From assembly GCF_002234405.1 (NCBI RefSeq), contig NZ_NMQT01000051.1, positions 57,352-121,351 of the forward strand: a stretch of DNA of 64,000 bases. The letters run 5' to 3'. A program made the translations under genes and the position numbers. The notes beneath the pieces were generated by a model. That model did not search any database. It was not told where the DNA came from and worked only from the letters and a program-made list of their open reading frames with translations. How positions within the stretch are numbered: the stretch's first letter is position 1; each line of letters starts with the position of its first letter. The stretch is from Amycolatopsis thailandensis (GTDB taxonomy: Bacteria; Actinomycetota; Actinomycetes; Mycobacteriales; Pseudonocardiaceae). Shown here one piece after another: positions 16,696-25,569 of the stretch.

Positions 16696-17948
16696 CGGAC
16701 GCTCAGGGCGGTGAGTCGCGGCGCGGCTCGCGTCCCGGTCGACCGGAGAGCCGCCGCGACGGCCAAGATCCACGCGAGGACCACGGCGGCCCCGTCGATC
16801 GTGACAGCCGTTCGTGAGCCGAACAGCGACATCACCGTCGAGTCCACCGTGTACAGATGGAGGAACGGCACCGCCAAGGCCGCGACCGCGAAGGCGGCCG
16901 TTCTCCAACCGGCACCGGTCCGGTAGTGCCACCACGACACGGTCACCGCGGCCATCGCGGGCACCGCGATCAGCACGTCTCCTGGCTGATGTACGACACA
17001 GGTCACCACGGCCAGACAGGTGAGCAGGTCGGCCATCGGCTCCGCCGCCGGCTGGTCCAGCCGTCGCAACAGCCGCACGGTCGTGACCAGTACGCCTGCC
17101 AGCGCCGCCGGCTCGATGCCGGGCGGAGCCCAGCCGGTGACGCGGAAGAACACGGCCGCGATGTCGATGCGTTGAGAAGTAAAAGAATCCACCGCTCCGT
17201 AACCGGTGGACCGGGCGTGGGTGAGGTTCGCGACCACGACGTCGAGAAAGGCACCGATCCCCCCGGTCCGGAGCACCAGCAGCACCACGATCGGCAGGCT
17301 CGCCATGGCCGCGACAGCGGTCCCCGTCAGCGCCACCCGCCGCGAGCCCCGCGCGAACAGCAGGACCGCCAGCGGGAAACCGTACTGTGGTTTGAGCCAG
17401 GCGAGAGCGAGTGCCGCCGCCGCCCATCCCGGCCGGTCCCGCCGCGCCAGCAGAGCCCCCGCCGCGCCGAGCGCGATCAGCGGGTTGACCTGGCCGACGT
17501 ACAGCTGAGCCTTGCCGACCTGACTGATGACCAGCAGTGCCGCGACCACCGCGGTGGTGACGGTGAGGGAAACGGGCACGACCCGCCGGACCGCGTGCGC
17601 GGCCAGGATCGCGAGCGCGATCAGCAGCAGCAGCGACAACACCGCGAAGGCCACCGCGCCCACCCGGTAACCGGGTAGCGCGAACGGTGAGTGAAGAAGG
17701 AGATGGTAAGGCTGGTAGAGGTTGAAGTCCTGGCGTACCGGCCAGTGCGCGAACATGGCGGCGGGATCGTAGGGATTGCCACCGCCGAGGAACTCCTTGA
17801 TCGGGAAGTACAGTGCGTCACGGAAGTCCTGCAACCGCACTTCGGCGGGGTCGGCCGGTGCTTGCCACGACGGCTTCAGCGCGTGCCACGCACCAAGCGA
17901 GCCGGCAAAGACCGCGAGCAGCAGTGCGACACGGTGCCTCGCGCTCAT
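16692..17948 (-). CDS. GT87-type polyprenyl-phosphate-dependent membrane glycosyltransferase
   Basis: The 418-residue protein has about ten membrane helices. The first extracytoplasmic loop carries the acidic RLQDFRDALYFP motif and GGNPYDP, followed by YQPYHLLLHSPFALP, typical of GT87 (DUF2029) mannosyltransferase-like enzymes that use lipid-phosphate sugars outside the membrane. It would decorate the polymer or lipid-linked unit after export, using the lipid donor that the GT2 enzyme at 9200-10015 could make. It is coupled on both sides by four-base overlaps. Confidence 0.85.
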   Translation of the reverse strand: MSARHRVALLLAVFAGSLGAWHALKPSWQAPADPAEVRLQDFRDALYFPIKEFLGGGNPYDPAAMFAHWPVRQDFNLYQPYHLLLHSPFALPGYRVGAVAFAVLSLLLLIALAILAAHAVRRVVPVSLTVTTAVVAALLVISQVGKAQLYVGQVNPLIALGAAGALLARRDRPGWAAAALALAWLKPQYGFPLAVLLFARGSRRVALTGTAVAAMASLPIVVLLVLRTGGIGAFLDVVVANLTHARSTGYGAVDSFTSQRIDIAAVFFRVTGWAPPGIEPAALAGVLVTTVRLLRRLDQPAAEPMADLLTCLAVVTCVVHQPGDVLIAVPAMAAVTVSWWHYRTGAGWRTAAFAVAALAVPFLHLYTVDSTVMSLFGSRTAVTIDGAAVVLAWILAVAAALRSTGTRAAPRLTALSVR

Positions 17949-18832
17949 GCCAGGACCACCGCGAGCAACACGGCGTCGGGAGGAAGCACACTCGCCGTCG
18001 CGACGAGTTCGTCGTACCGATGCCGTCCGGCCACGATCACCACCGAGGAGCCGCCTGCCGGAGCATCCGACGGGAGCGTGGCCGCCAGCTTGGCGGCCGG
18101 TTCGGTGAACTCGGGGCCCGCCGGGAGCACACGCGGTGGCTCGCCCGCCGCCAGGCCGAGGACGGCCAGCCGATCGGCGACCGACGGATCCTCGCTCCGC
18201 AGGACGGTCACCGTACGGTGGATTCCGGCGGAAGCCAGCGCACGGCGCACAGCTCCTGCTCCGTGGCGAGGTCCTGACGGCCTCAACCGGCGGATGGCGA
18301 TCGTCGCGAGGCCGGCGGCCACGGCGGCGATCAGGGCCAGCCCTGACACCAAGGGGGTGTCCGGGGCTGTCGTCACCACGTCGGGGCGCGGGTCCAAGGT
18401 CCGTAGCCGTCCGGCTGTTCCCAGCAGATTCGCGTCGATCATCGCCTGGCCCAGGGCCGATGCCGTGGTGCGCGCCCGGTCCGCTGACGGTGCGCGCACC
18501 GAGAGACGCGCCAAGCCGGACGCGGGCACCAGTTCCACCGTGACCCGCTCCCGGAGTTCTTCCGGCGCGAACCCGGAGATCGGAGCGGCGGCCAACAGCA
18601 CCGACGGACTGCGGGCGAGTTCGACCAGTGCGGGCAGGGTCAAGGTGACGACTTCGCCGTAGTTCGCCGGCGAGCCCTCCGTCTGCCCGACCGGCTCGGC
18701 CAGCAGGCTCACCCGCCCTTGGAACTGCTCGCCGCGCGACAATCCCAGCAACAACACCAGGGAGCCGGCCAGCAGGCCCGCGACGACACCGAAGACCGCG
18801 GTACGCGGAAGCTTGGCCAAAAAGGTGTTCAC
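17945..18832 (-). CDS. Wzz-like chain-length/co-polymerase protein without kinase domain
   Basis: The 295-residue protein starts at a GTG at 18832 overlapping the upstream stop (GTGA). One membrane helix lies at about 11-29, an extracytoplasmic region of about 120 residues follows, a second helix lies at about 155-172, and a cytoplasmic tail of about 120 residues completes it. This is the topology of polysaccharide co-polymerases controlling chain length. The tail ends in a repeat-like domain with GGSSVVIVAGRHRYDEL but has no Walker motif, so a tyrosine-kinase partner is absent or encoded elsewhere. Confidence 0.75.
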   Translation of the reverse strand: MNTFLAKLPRTAVFGVVAGLLAGSLVLLLGLSRGEQFQGRVSLLAEPVGQTEGSPANYGEVVTLTLPALVELARSPSVLLAAAPISGFAPEELRERVTVELVPASGLARLSVRAPSADRARTTASALGQAMIDANLLGTAGRLRTLDPRPDVVTTAPDTPLVSGLALIAAVAAGLATIAIRRLRPSGPRHGAGAVRRALASAGIHRTVTVLRSEDPSVADRLAVLGLAAGEPPRVLPAGPEFTEPAAKLAATLPSDAPAGGSSVVIVAGRHRYDELVATASVLPPDAVLLAVVLA

Positions 18833-19905
18833 CGCTTGCCCTCCAGAGCGAGACCGAGCACTTCGTCGTAGGCCTTCATCAGCGTGTGCGGGTCGTATTC
18901 GTGCCGGATGGTCCGAAGGCCATCGGCTCCGACGGAGGCCCGCGCGACCGGGTCGTGCAGCAGGGTCGCCAAAGCGTCCGCGACGGCGCCCGGGTCGCCG
19001 GGCGGGACGAGCAAGCCGCCGCCACCGGACAGCAAGTCGCCGACGCCCCCGACATCCGTCGCGATCACCGGTCGCGCGGCGGCCATCGATTCCAGCACGG
19101 CCAGCGGCAGGCCCTCCCAGTCGCTGGTGAGCACCGTGAGGTCGGCGGCTTCGATCAGGTCGGGAATGTCCTTGCGGGTACCGAGGAACCGGACCCGGCC
19201 GGCCAGGTTGTCGCCGCGGGACTCGAGTTCCTCGCGCAGGCTTCCGTCCCCGGCCAGCCAAAGCACCGCGTCGGCCGAGAGGCGGGACCAGGCGTCCAGC
19301 AGTACGTCGTGACGCTTCTGTGGCTCCAGCCGGGCGAGGCACAGCGCGACAGGAGTTCCGTCCGGGACACCGAGCGAAGCACGGATCTCCCGTCGGCCGA
19401 ACGCCGCACGCCGTGCGAACACGGCGTTCCGGATCACGACAGGCTCGCTCAGACCTGCCTCGGTCAGCTGGGCCGCTGAAGCGGGTGACACGGCGAGGAG
19501 GAGATCGGACGTTCGCTCCAGAATCCGCGCGGCCATGGGGAGATCACTGTCGGCGACGCCGTGGAAGACGGTCACCAACGGCCGCCGCCGTCCCGGGACG
19601 AGAGCGAGCCTGGCGATCAGGCTCGCGCCGACATTGTGCGCCAGCACGACATCGGGGCGAAACCGGGATACCGCGCCGCGCAAGGTCCACGCCGATCGCA
19701 ATGCCCCCATCCTGCTGCGAAGCGCGAGCGGGACAGGAAAGGTCGCCACCCCCTCGGCGGCCAGGGCGTCGGCGCGGAAGCCACCGCCACTGGCGACCGC
19801 GGACGTCCATCCGTACTCGCCGCCGTGGGACGCCATACCCGCTACGAGGGTTTCAGCCCCGCCCGCGCCCATCTCGCTGATCACGTGCAGGACACGCATC
19901 GGCAT
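18829..19905 (-). CDS. family 4 glycosyltransferase
   Basis: This 358-residue GT-B enzyme has the N-terminal MRVLHVISEMGAGGAETL, LARLEPQKRHDVLL at mid-length, and the donor-binding SDWEGLPLAVLESMAAARPV followed by ATDVGGVGDLL. Its start overlaps the end of the ligase gene by 25 bases, and its stop overlaps the next start by four. Predicted role: adding one residue of the repeat unit. Confidence 0.9.
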   Translation of the reverse strand: MPMRVLHVISEMGAGGAETLVAGMASHGGEYGWTSAVASGGGFRADALAAEGVATFPVPLALRSRMGALRSAWTLRGAVSRFRPDVVLAHNVGASLIARLALVPGRRRPLVTVFHGVADSDLPMAARILERTSDLLLAVSPASAAQLTEAGLSEPVVIRNAVFARRAAFGRREIRASLGVPDGTPVALCLARLEPQKRHDVLLDAWSRLSADAVLWLAGDGSLREELESRGDNLAGRVRFLGTRKDIPDLIEAADLTVLTSDWEGLPLAVLESMAAARPVIATDVGGVGDLLSGGGGLLVPPGDPGAVADALATLLHDPVARASVGADGLRTIRHEYDPHTLMKAYDEVLGLALEGKR

Positions 19906-21125
19906 GACTTCCCTTCACTGTGTTCCCGGAACCCGGTCGCGACGGCGAGTGCCACCAGCGACCACAACGGCAGGTAGTACTGCTCGGACAGGAACATCGA
20001 CATGACCAGAACAGCCACCAGCGATGCCTGGATCACGACCGCCTCGGTCCGGGCGGCCGGGGTCGCGCTCCTGACGGTCCGCTCGCTCGTCGTGAAGGCG
20101 ACGCCGATCATCGCGATGAACAGCGTGAGACCTGGCAGGCCCAGTTCGGCGGCGACTTCGAAATACATGTTGTGCGCCACCGGGGTCTGCTCATCGATCT
20201 CCGCGTTGTGCGACGCGGCGGCGTAGGCTTCCCGGAATCCGCCGGGGCCCACGCCCAGCACCGGGTCGGCGGCCACCATCCTGGCCGCGGCCTCCCAGCG
20301 CAGTTCGCGAGTGTCCACATTGGACGCGGCGATGAAGCTCTTCTCCTGAATCGCGCGCGTGAGCTGCGGCCCGGCGAAGAGCAGTGCTCCCGAGCACAGC
20401 ACGACGACGGCCATAGCGGCCCCGGCGAACACACGCCAGGGCAGGACACGGCGCAGGGAGAGCCACGCGGCCGCCACGAGCAGGCCGAGCGCGCCACCCC
20501 GGGAGAAGGTCGCGAGCGCGGCCGTCACCAACACGCCTCCGGCGGCGAAGACCGCGCCCCGCCACTTCCAGGTCTCTCGGCGGACGATGAAGAGCGGGGG
20601 AATCGCCGCGACGAGGAAGTAGGCGAGGTCGTTCGGATCCGGTTGCGGGCCGCTGGCGCGTGAGTGTCCGTCGAGGAGCAGGCCGCACAGTGCGCCGACC
20701 CCGGCCAGCACGGCGCCGACAGACATGGCGACCAGCAGCCCTCGAATCGACATCTCGTGGCCGGCGACGTCCGCGAGTACCGCGGCGAGCACGAGGAAGG
20801 GCAACCAGCGCAGAGTGTAGGCCGCCGTGAAGGTACCCGGCGAGTGAACAGCCGCGGAGGTCGCCACCACCACGGCGAGCAACGCCAGTACCGCGTGCAG
20901 AAGGGTCCAACGAGGAGCCCGCCGCTCCCGGAACAGGGTCGCCAGCCACGCGACGATCAGCAGCGACGGCGCGACTTTGCCGAGGTGTCCTTGTATGTCA
21001 GTCAGATAACCTTCGACCGGTGCCAGCGCCACGGTGGCGTAGGCGAGTGTCCGGAGCACTTCCTTACCCGCCCGCCGCCAGCCTGGTGGAGGGACGGAGG
21101 CGCCGGATTTCGGTTCGGCGAACAT
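19881..21125 (-). CDS. O-antigen-ligase/Wzy-like membrane polymerase
   Basis: The product is about 414 residues from the ATG at 21125; this gives a 62-base overlap with the deacetylase gene. A GTG at 21059 would remove the overlap but has no well-spaced RBS. About ten to twelve membrane helices and a large periplasmic loop carry the family signature: ATFSRGGALGLL, then WEAAARMVAADPVLGVGPGGF and the VAHNMYFEVAAELGLPGL motif. Members polymerise or ligate exported glycan units. In this locus it is the only polymerase candidate. Confidence 0.87.
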   Translation of the reverse strand: MFAEPKSGASVPPPGWRRAGKEVLRTLAYATVALAPVEGYLTDIQGHLGKVAPSLLIVAWLATLFRERRAPRWTLLHAVLALLAVVVATSAAVHSPGTFTAAYTLRWLPFLVLAAVLADVAGHEMSIRGLLVAMSVGAVLAGVGALCGLLLDGHSRASGPQPDPNDLAYFLVAAIPPLFIVRRETWKWRGAVFAAGGVLVTAALATFSRGGALGLLVAAAWLSLRRVLPWRVFAGAAMAVVVLCSGALLFAGPQLTRAIQEKSFIAASNVDTRELRWEAAARMVAADPVLGVGPGGFREAYAAASHNAEIDEQTPVAHNMYFEVAAELGLPGLTLFIAMIGVAFTTSERTVRSATPAARTEAVVIQASLVAVLVMSMFLSEQYYLPLWSLVALAVATGFREHSEGKSCRCVSCT

Positions 21126-22032
21126 ACTCCCCGGTCCCCACGATGTCGAAATGCTCACGCATAGTTCGCAGAACCCATGCCAGCCAAGCGACTTTCCGCT
21201 CACCTGGCGTGGCCATGCCAGGGAAGAACTCCATGCCCGGCGCCTCGGTGCCGCCGAGGACGTCGGTGGGGTGCAGCAACAGGGACGGCGCGACGCCGCG
21301 GGCGAGACAAAGCTTGAGAGCTGTCCGAAAGTAGGCGCGGGCAAGCTTCGGAGACATCCCATAGAGCTGGAGCAGGTAGGAGCCGTGGATCGGGGTGCGC
21401 AGCAAAGGCATCGTCGTCACCGGCAGCTCCACGAGGCGGCTGCCGCCGGGTGTCGTCCAGTGGTAGGGGTGCACCGGTGCCAGTACGCGTGCGAATCCGC
21501 CGAACAGCTCGTCCCGCCCATGGTTGTCCGCGCGCGGCGCGGTCCGGTTGTGGTAGGCGCGTGCCAGCGGTCCTACCCAGGTCGGCAGTGTGCTGGCGTC
21601 GTAGGTGTACCCCCGTTCGCACAGGACCTCGACGAGATCGTGGGACATGCTGAAACCGGGGCCGCGGAAGCCGAGGGGGTGCGGTGCACCGGCCGTGACG
21701 ACCGCCTCGTCGGTGAGGCGCAGTTCCTCTTCGAGGCGATCGCGTGGGTAGCGATGCAACCAGGGCTCGTGGCCGAAGGAATGGTTGGCGATTTCGTGGC
21801 CCGCCGCGGCGATCTCGTTGACCGCTTTGGCACCGTCTTCACGTACGACGTCGGTGCCGACCACGAACACAGTGGTCGTCAGGCCATGCTCGCCGAAGAT
21901 CTCGAGGAGACGCGGTACGGCCGACGGCAGGAAGCTCGGATGACGGCGCCACTCGGAATCACCGTGGGTCTTGAGGTAGGCCCACAGGTTGTCGAGATCG
22001 ATCGAGACACTCCCGAGAGGCCGCGCGCTCAT
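21064..22032 (-). CDS. polysaccharide deacetylase
   Basis: The 322-residue protein (ATG at 22032, overlapping the upstream stop as ATGA) has the NodB-type fold: SIDLDNLW near the N-terminus with catalytic and metal-binding aspartates, the zinc motif NHSFGHEPW, and FRGPGFSMSHDL. Near the end SLLLHPTDVLGG supplies the late histidine. No signal peptide is visible, so it probably acts in the cytoplasm on sugar nucleotides or lipid-linked intermediates, removing N-acetyl groups. Confidence 0.85.
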   Translation of the reverse strand: MSARPLGSVSIDLDNLWAYLKTHGDSEWRRHPSFLPSAVPRLLEIFGEHGLTTTVFVVGTDVVREDGAKAVNEIAAAGHEIANHSFGHEPWLHRYPRDRLEEELRLTDEAVVTAGAPHPLGFRGPGFSMSHDLVEVLCERGYTYDASTLPTWVGPLARAYHNRTAPRADNHGRDELFGGFARVLAPVHPYHWTTPGGSRLVELPVTTMPLLRTPIHGSYLLQLYGMSPKLARAYFRTALKLCLARGVAPSLLLHPTDVLGGTEAPGMEFFPGMATPGERKVAWLAWVLRTMREHFDIVGTGEYVRRTEIRRLRPSTRLAAGG

Positions 22033-22871
22033 ACGGCCGCCTCCGCCACCGGGGGCGTCGTCGACGTGGCGCGGGCTTGAGCGCCGAGCACCAGCACCCC
22101 GATCACGACAGCGGTCAGCCCGAACGCGACCCACGGCCCGCTTCCGCCGGCCACGCGATCGTCCAGAACGGTCAGACCCGCGACGGAGGCCAGCACGATC
22201 GTCGTGGCGTCCGCCGTCGCCACGACCGCCGTGGCCAAGCCGCGTTGCAGCGCGACGGCCATGCAAGCCTGGCCGAGTACGGCGGCGATCACCATCAGCC
22301 AGGTCAGCGGGTTTCCCGGCAGCGAAGCGAGGTTCAGGTGCGCCAACACCCGGCTGGTGATCGCCACCACCGCGAACGCGACCCCGGAAAGGATGGCGGG
22401 AAGAAAGAACGTCTCCGTACGGCCTACCCGGATCATCGCGACCGCGACTATCAGCAGTACACCTGTCAAGGAAACAAGGGTGGCGGGTGACAAGTCCGTG
22501 GAGACCGAAACCGCCGACGATCCGGCGAGAGCGATCAGGCCACTGGCCATCAAAGCCAGCATCCACCCTTCGACAACCCGTATCCGCCATCTCAGGACAA
22601 GGACACCGAAGACAGTGGCCAGTCCGATCGCCGACGACGACGCGGCCTGCACCAGATAGAGAGGCAATGACTCACGAGCGAAGAACGCGAGTGCGAAACC
22701 CCCTGCCTGACCGGCGAATCCCAGCAGGAAAAGCCAGTCTGTCACCAACCTGGCGAGCAGACCGAGACCCGCACCGTGCCGACGTCCCGCCCGCTGGGCT
22801 GCGACGCTTTGCGCGACTATCCCCATCGCATAAAGCACGGCGGAACAGGCAAGCGTTCCGTAAGCGACCAC
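22029..22871 (-). CDS. DMT/EamA-like membrane transporter
   Basis: The 280-residue protein (GTG at 22871) has about nine or ten short membrane helices and the drug/metabolite-transporter layout, with QAASSSAIGLATVFGVLVL in the first half. It is the first gene of the nine-gene minus-strand exopolysaccharide operon. Similar proteins in glycan loci have been proposed to move lipid-linked sugars or precursors; the substrate here is not determinable. Confidence 0.8.
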   Translation of the reverse strand: MVAYGTLACSAVLYAMGIVAQSVAAQRAGRRHGAGLGLLARLVTDWLFLLGFAGQAGGFALAFFARESLPLYLVQAASSSAIGLATVFGVLVLRWRIRVVEGWMLALMASGLIALAGSSAVSVSTDLSPATLVSLTGVLLIVAVAMIRVGRTETFFLPAILSGVAFAVVAITSRVLAHLNLASLPGNPLTWLMVIAAVLGQACMAVALQRGLATAVVATADATTIVLASVAGLTVLDDRVAGGSGPWVAFGLTAVVIGVLVLGAQARATSTTPPVAEAAV

Positions 22872-23342
22872 GAACGGCTCCTCACCCCATGTCGGACCAA
22901 GCCGGGATTCGGCCGCGTCACACTGGTTCGCCGGAAGAGTAGGACGACAGCGATGTAGTCACGTTCGAAGGACTGTGACGGCACTTTTGTGACCGTAAGA
23001 AACTTTATCGCGTCGGCATTTGTGGTCCGGAAGTGTTCGTCTCGTCATCGCGCACGGCGCCAGTGAGCACGGAGCGTCACGCCGCATCGGCACTTCCGCT
23101 CAGATCTTCCCGTGGACAGCGGAAAACAAGCCGAAGGACGGGTAGTGCGAGGCATCGACAGACGGTGCCTTGGCCACGCGTTGACTCTTTCGAGCTACAA
23201 AAAGGTCGGTCAGGGCAGGTTTGACACCACCCGATGATGGCACCCGATGGAAATACGCTCAGGCCTTCTGTAGCTTTTGCGCCGCGGCCCGTGACCAAAC
23301 TCTGGGTATCCGTGTGAAATATCGTCAATCGAGGAGTATCAA
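22872..23342. promoter_or_regulatory. divergent control region between the polysaccharide operon and chaplin-like copy 3
   Basis: About 470 bases without a supported gene. It must hold the promoter of the minus-strand operon starting at 22871 and that of the gene at 23343. A tandem direct repeat CACCCGATG occurs at 23228-23236 and 23241-23249, about 95 bases before the chaplin-like start, and may be a regulator site. Confidence 0.45.
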
Positions 23343-23702
23343 ATGCTGAAGAAGATCGGCTTCGTCACCGCCGCGATGGCGGCCGGTGCGTTCCTGACCG
23401 GCGGGATCGCGTCCGCCGGCACCCCGGCCGACGAAGGTCACGACCACCACGGCCACGACATCAGTGGACAGGTCGGGCTGGTCAACCTGAACAACATCGA
23501 CGCGCTGCACAACGTGAACGGCACGCTGGGCCTGTGCGGCAACGACGTGAACGTCCTGGGTGTGCAGGTCCCGATCCGTCAGTCGCTGAACGGGATCGGT
23601 GTGCCGGTGCTTTCGCCGGGTGCGCACGAGGCCGAAGGCAACTCGCCGTACAACTGCGCCTCCGGTGGCGTGCTCGACGGCGGTACGTCGCAGAACAACT
23701 GA
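23343..23702 (+). CDS. small exported chaplin-like protein with His-rich N-terminus (copy 3)
   Basis: The 119-residue product has a GAGGAG site directly upstream. The signal peptide (MLKKIGFVTAAMAAGAFL, cut after ASA) is nearly identical to copy 1. The mature N-terminus carries a HDHHGHD histidine cluster that could bind metal. The core LCGNDVNVLGVQVPI, the second cysteine YNCASGG and the DGGTSQNN end are conserved. Codon use is strongly GC-biased, like the neighbouring genes. A long hairpin follows the stop. Confidence 0.88.
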   Translation: MLKKIGFVTAAMAAGAFLTGGIASAGTPADEGHDHHGHDISGQVGLVNLNNIDALHNVNGTLGLCGNDVNVLGVQVPIRQSLNGIGVPVLSPGAHEAEGNSPYNCASGGVLDGGTSQNN

Positions 23703-23767
23703 GTCTCGGTTCCCGCCGGATGGTCGGGAACCAAGCGTACGGTCGGCAATCGGCGACCAGCATCCAC

Positions 23768-23820
23768 GTGACGTGCCCGGTGTGTGCCGCGAAAGAGCGG
23801 CGCCGCACCGGGCACGTCAC
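23768..23820 (+). terminator. very long perfect hairpin after chaplin-like copy 3
   Basis: A 15-bp perfect stem (23768-23782 with 23806-23820) encloses a second GCCGC/GCGGC stem with a GAAAGA loop. TGGTTTTCC follows. This fits an intrinsic terminator 65 bases after the stop codon. Confidence 0.8.
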
Positions 23821-24196
23821 TGGTTTTCCGTCGGACCGGGCGGTTGCTCTTCTCGGTCGGTAAGTCGCCTCGATCAGGCCGGGTACGGCAACGGGAATCG
23901 GGACGATGAGACGGGACACGTGCGCGGAGCGCGCATCACTCGCGTCCTGGTCGGCAAGTCGGCCCACGCTCGGAGCCTGAGAGGCCCTGGAGTCTTTCGG
24001 TATCGCACACCCGGCGGATTGCTTCCTGCCAGATCGACAGGAATCTCCGAGGTACAAGTGCTCGATGAAGGGCGGGTGAGACCGGCTTGAGGCCTCGGCT
24101 TCAGAGCCGATCTCACCCACGCCCGCGACATGACGAAGACAAGTTGATGCCTTAACGCGAAGACCAAGTGTGAACTATTTCGCGTTCTGGCCAGAA
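23821..24196. other. convergent intergenic region
   Basis: About 375 bases between the terminator of copy 3 and the convergent copy 4. No gene is supported. Confidence 0.45.
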
Positions 24197-24547
24197 TCAG
24201 TTGTCTTGGATCGATCCACCGCTGACGATACCGCCTGCCGCACAGTTCTGGGGAGACTGGCCACTCGCCTGGTTCTGGCCCGGCGACAGGATCGGGATGC
24301 CGATACCGTTGAGCGAGTTGTTGACAGGCACCTGGACTCCGAGCACGTTGACGGCGTTGCCGCACAGGCCCAGGGTCGCGTTGACGTTGTGCAGGAGGTC
24401 GAGATTGTTGAGATTGACCAGTCCCACCTGACCGAAGTGATCCGAATCGTGGTGGTGCCCGTCCGGCGTGTCAGCGGAGGCGACGCCGCCGCCCAGTAAC
24501 GCGCCGGCTGCGATGGCGGCCGCGACGATGCCGATCCTCTTGAGCAT
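24197..24547 (-). CDS. small exported chaplin-like protein with His-rich N-terminus (copy 4)
   Basis: The 116-residue product (ATG at 24547, GAGGAG upstream) has a signal peptide MLKRIGIVAAAIAAGALL cut near ASA, a histidine cluster GHHHDSDHFG, then VGLVNLNNLDLLHNVN, the core LCGNAVNVLGVQVPV and a second cysteine in QNCAAGG. It is convergent with copy 3 and divergent from the LuxR-type paralogue at 25570, so it may be a direct target of that regulator. Confidence 0.88.
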   Translation of the reverse strand: MLKRIGIVAAAIAAGALLGGGVASADTPDGHHHDSDHFGQVGLVNLNNLDLLHNVNATLGLCGNAVNVLGVQVPVNNSLNGIGIPILSPGQNQASGQSPQNCAAGGIVSGGSIQDN

Positions 24548-25042
24548 GAGTTCTCCTCGATTGGCGAATGCGTCGGATACTCGGGACGGCGGTGAATCTT
24601 GTTTGTCCCGCGAAATGCGAATCTACTGTCAAGACATCCCGCTTGCCGATATCTTCCCCTATCGGGTGGGTACCGTGGGCCGCTGACCGGCAGCTGTATG
24701 ACCCGAACGGGGCTCGTGTCCTGTGTGCTACGACGGCCATCATGAGAAATGTGCTCCGGGACAGGACGGCGCGCTGTGCCTGCTCCGCTGGATCGGACTC
24801 GGCGATCAGCGCGTACCAAATCCATCGGCTTATTCAGGGCTGTCCAGTTGCTCAGGGACCGTCGCGCGAGCCTGCTCGATGGATCGAGACGTCGATTCGA
24901 CCGTTATGGCCTGACATGTTTCCGCGGGGGCGAGTTTGAGAGCCCTCGGGTTTCTTTGTTCACGCCTCAGGTTGCCACCCGCGTCGAAGTGTAACTATAC
25001 CTGGGCTTGATGCGATGTAGCCGCAGGCGGAAGCGAGGTGGC
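24548..25042. promoter_or_regulatory. intergenic region upstream of copy 4 and of a small membrane-protein gene
   Basis: About 495 bases. Open frames on both strands lack RBS or family support. The first 100 bases should contain the minus-strand promoter of chaplin-like copy 4. Confidence 0.4.
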
Positions 25043-25237
25043 ATGTCGTCAAGGGTACTTCGGCTGAGTCCGAGTCAAGCTGTCTGGATCTGTTCGGCAC
25101 TTCTGTTCTTCATCGCCGCAGGTGTTCAGGTGTTCATCGTCATGGCTGCCGAAGTCGGGTGGCCATGGTGGACCGCGGGTGCCTTCGGTTTGTCAGGTAT
25201 CGGCTGTTGTTTCCTGGCGGGTGCGCGGCAGACGTGA
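25043..25237 (+). CDS. small two-helix membrane protein
   Basis: The 64-residue product starts at the ATG at 25043 after GCGAGGTGGC. Two hydrophobic segments (about 11-31, ICSALLFFIAAGVQVFIVMA, and about 38-58) are joined by EVGWPWW. No family is recognised. It stands alone between chaplin-like copy 4 and the LuxR-type regulator. Confidence 0.6.
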   Translation: MSSRVLRLSPSQAVWICSALLFFIAAGVQVFIVMAAEVGWPWWTAGAFGLSGIGCCFLAGARQT

Positions 25238-25569
25238 TCCATGATCGACCAGGGCGTCACCGGTCGGCGGACTTAACGGATGCTTCAGTGCGTGCGCTTC
25301 CAACGGTCTTTTCGATGTGGTGGGTTTATGAGATCTCGCCATGAAGGCTCGCCACCCCATGGGTACCTCGGCCGCAGGATATGACCTTTGACGGTTTCAC
25401 CTGGTCGGACTACTGACAGGATCGGCGGTTTCTATCGCGTGAATCCTTGTTCGGTCCGATCTACTTGCGGGACAAGCATCCGTCGGTGAGTCTGGTGGTT
25501 CTCCGGCGCTCCATAGCGAGCGGACCGACATAAAGCTGTGAACGGACTTCGACTCGTGGGGAGGACGTG
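25238..25569. promoter_or_regulatory. leader of the second LuxR-type regulator gene
   Basis: About 330 bases with no supported gene. GGGGAGG close to 25560 is the RBS of the downstream gene. Confidence 0.4.
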
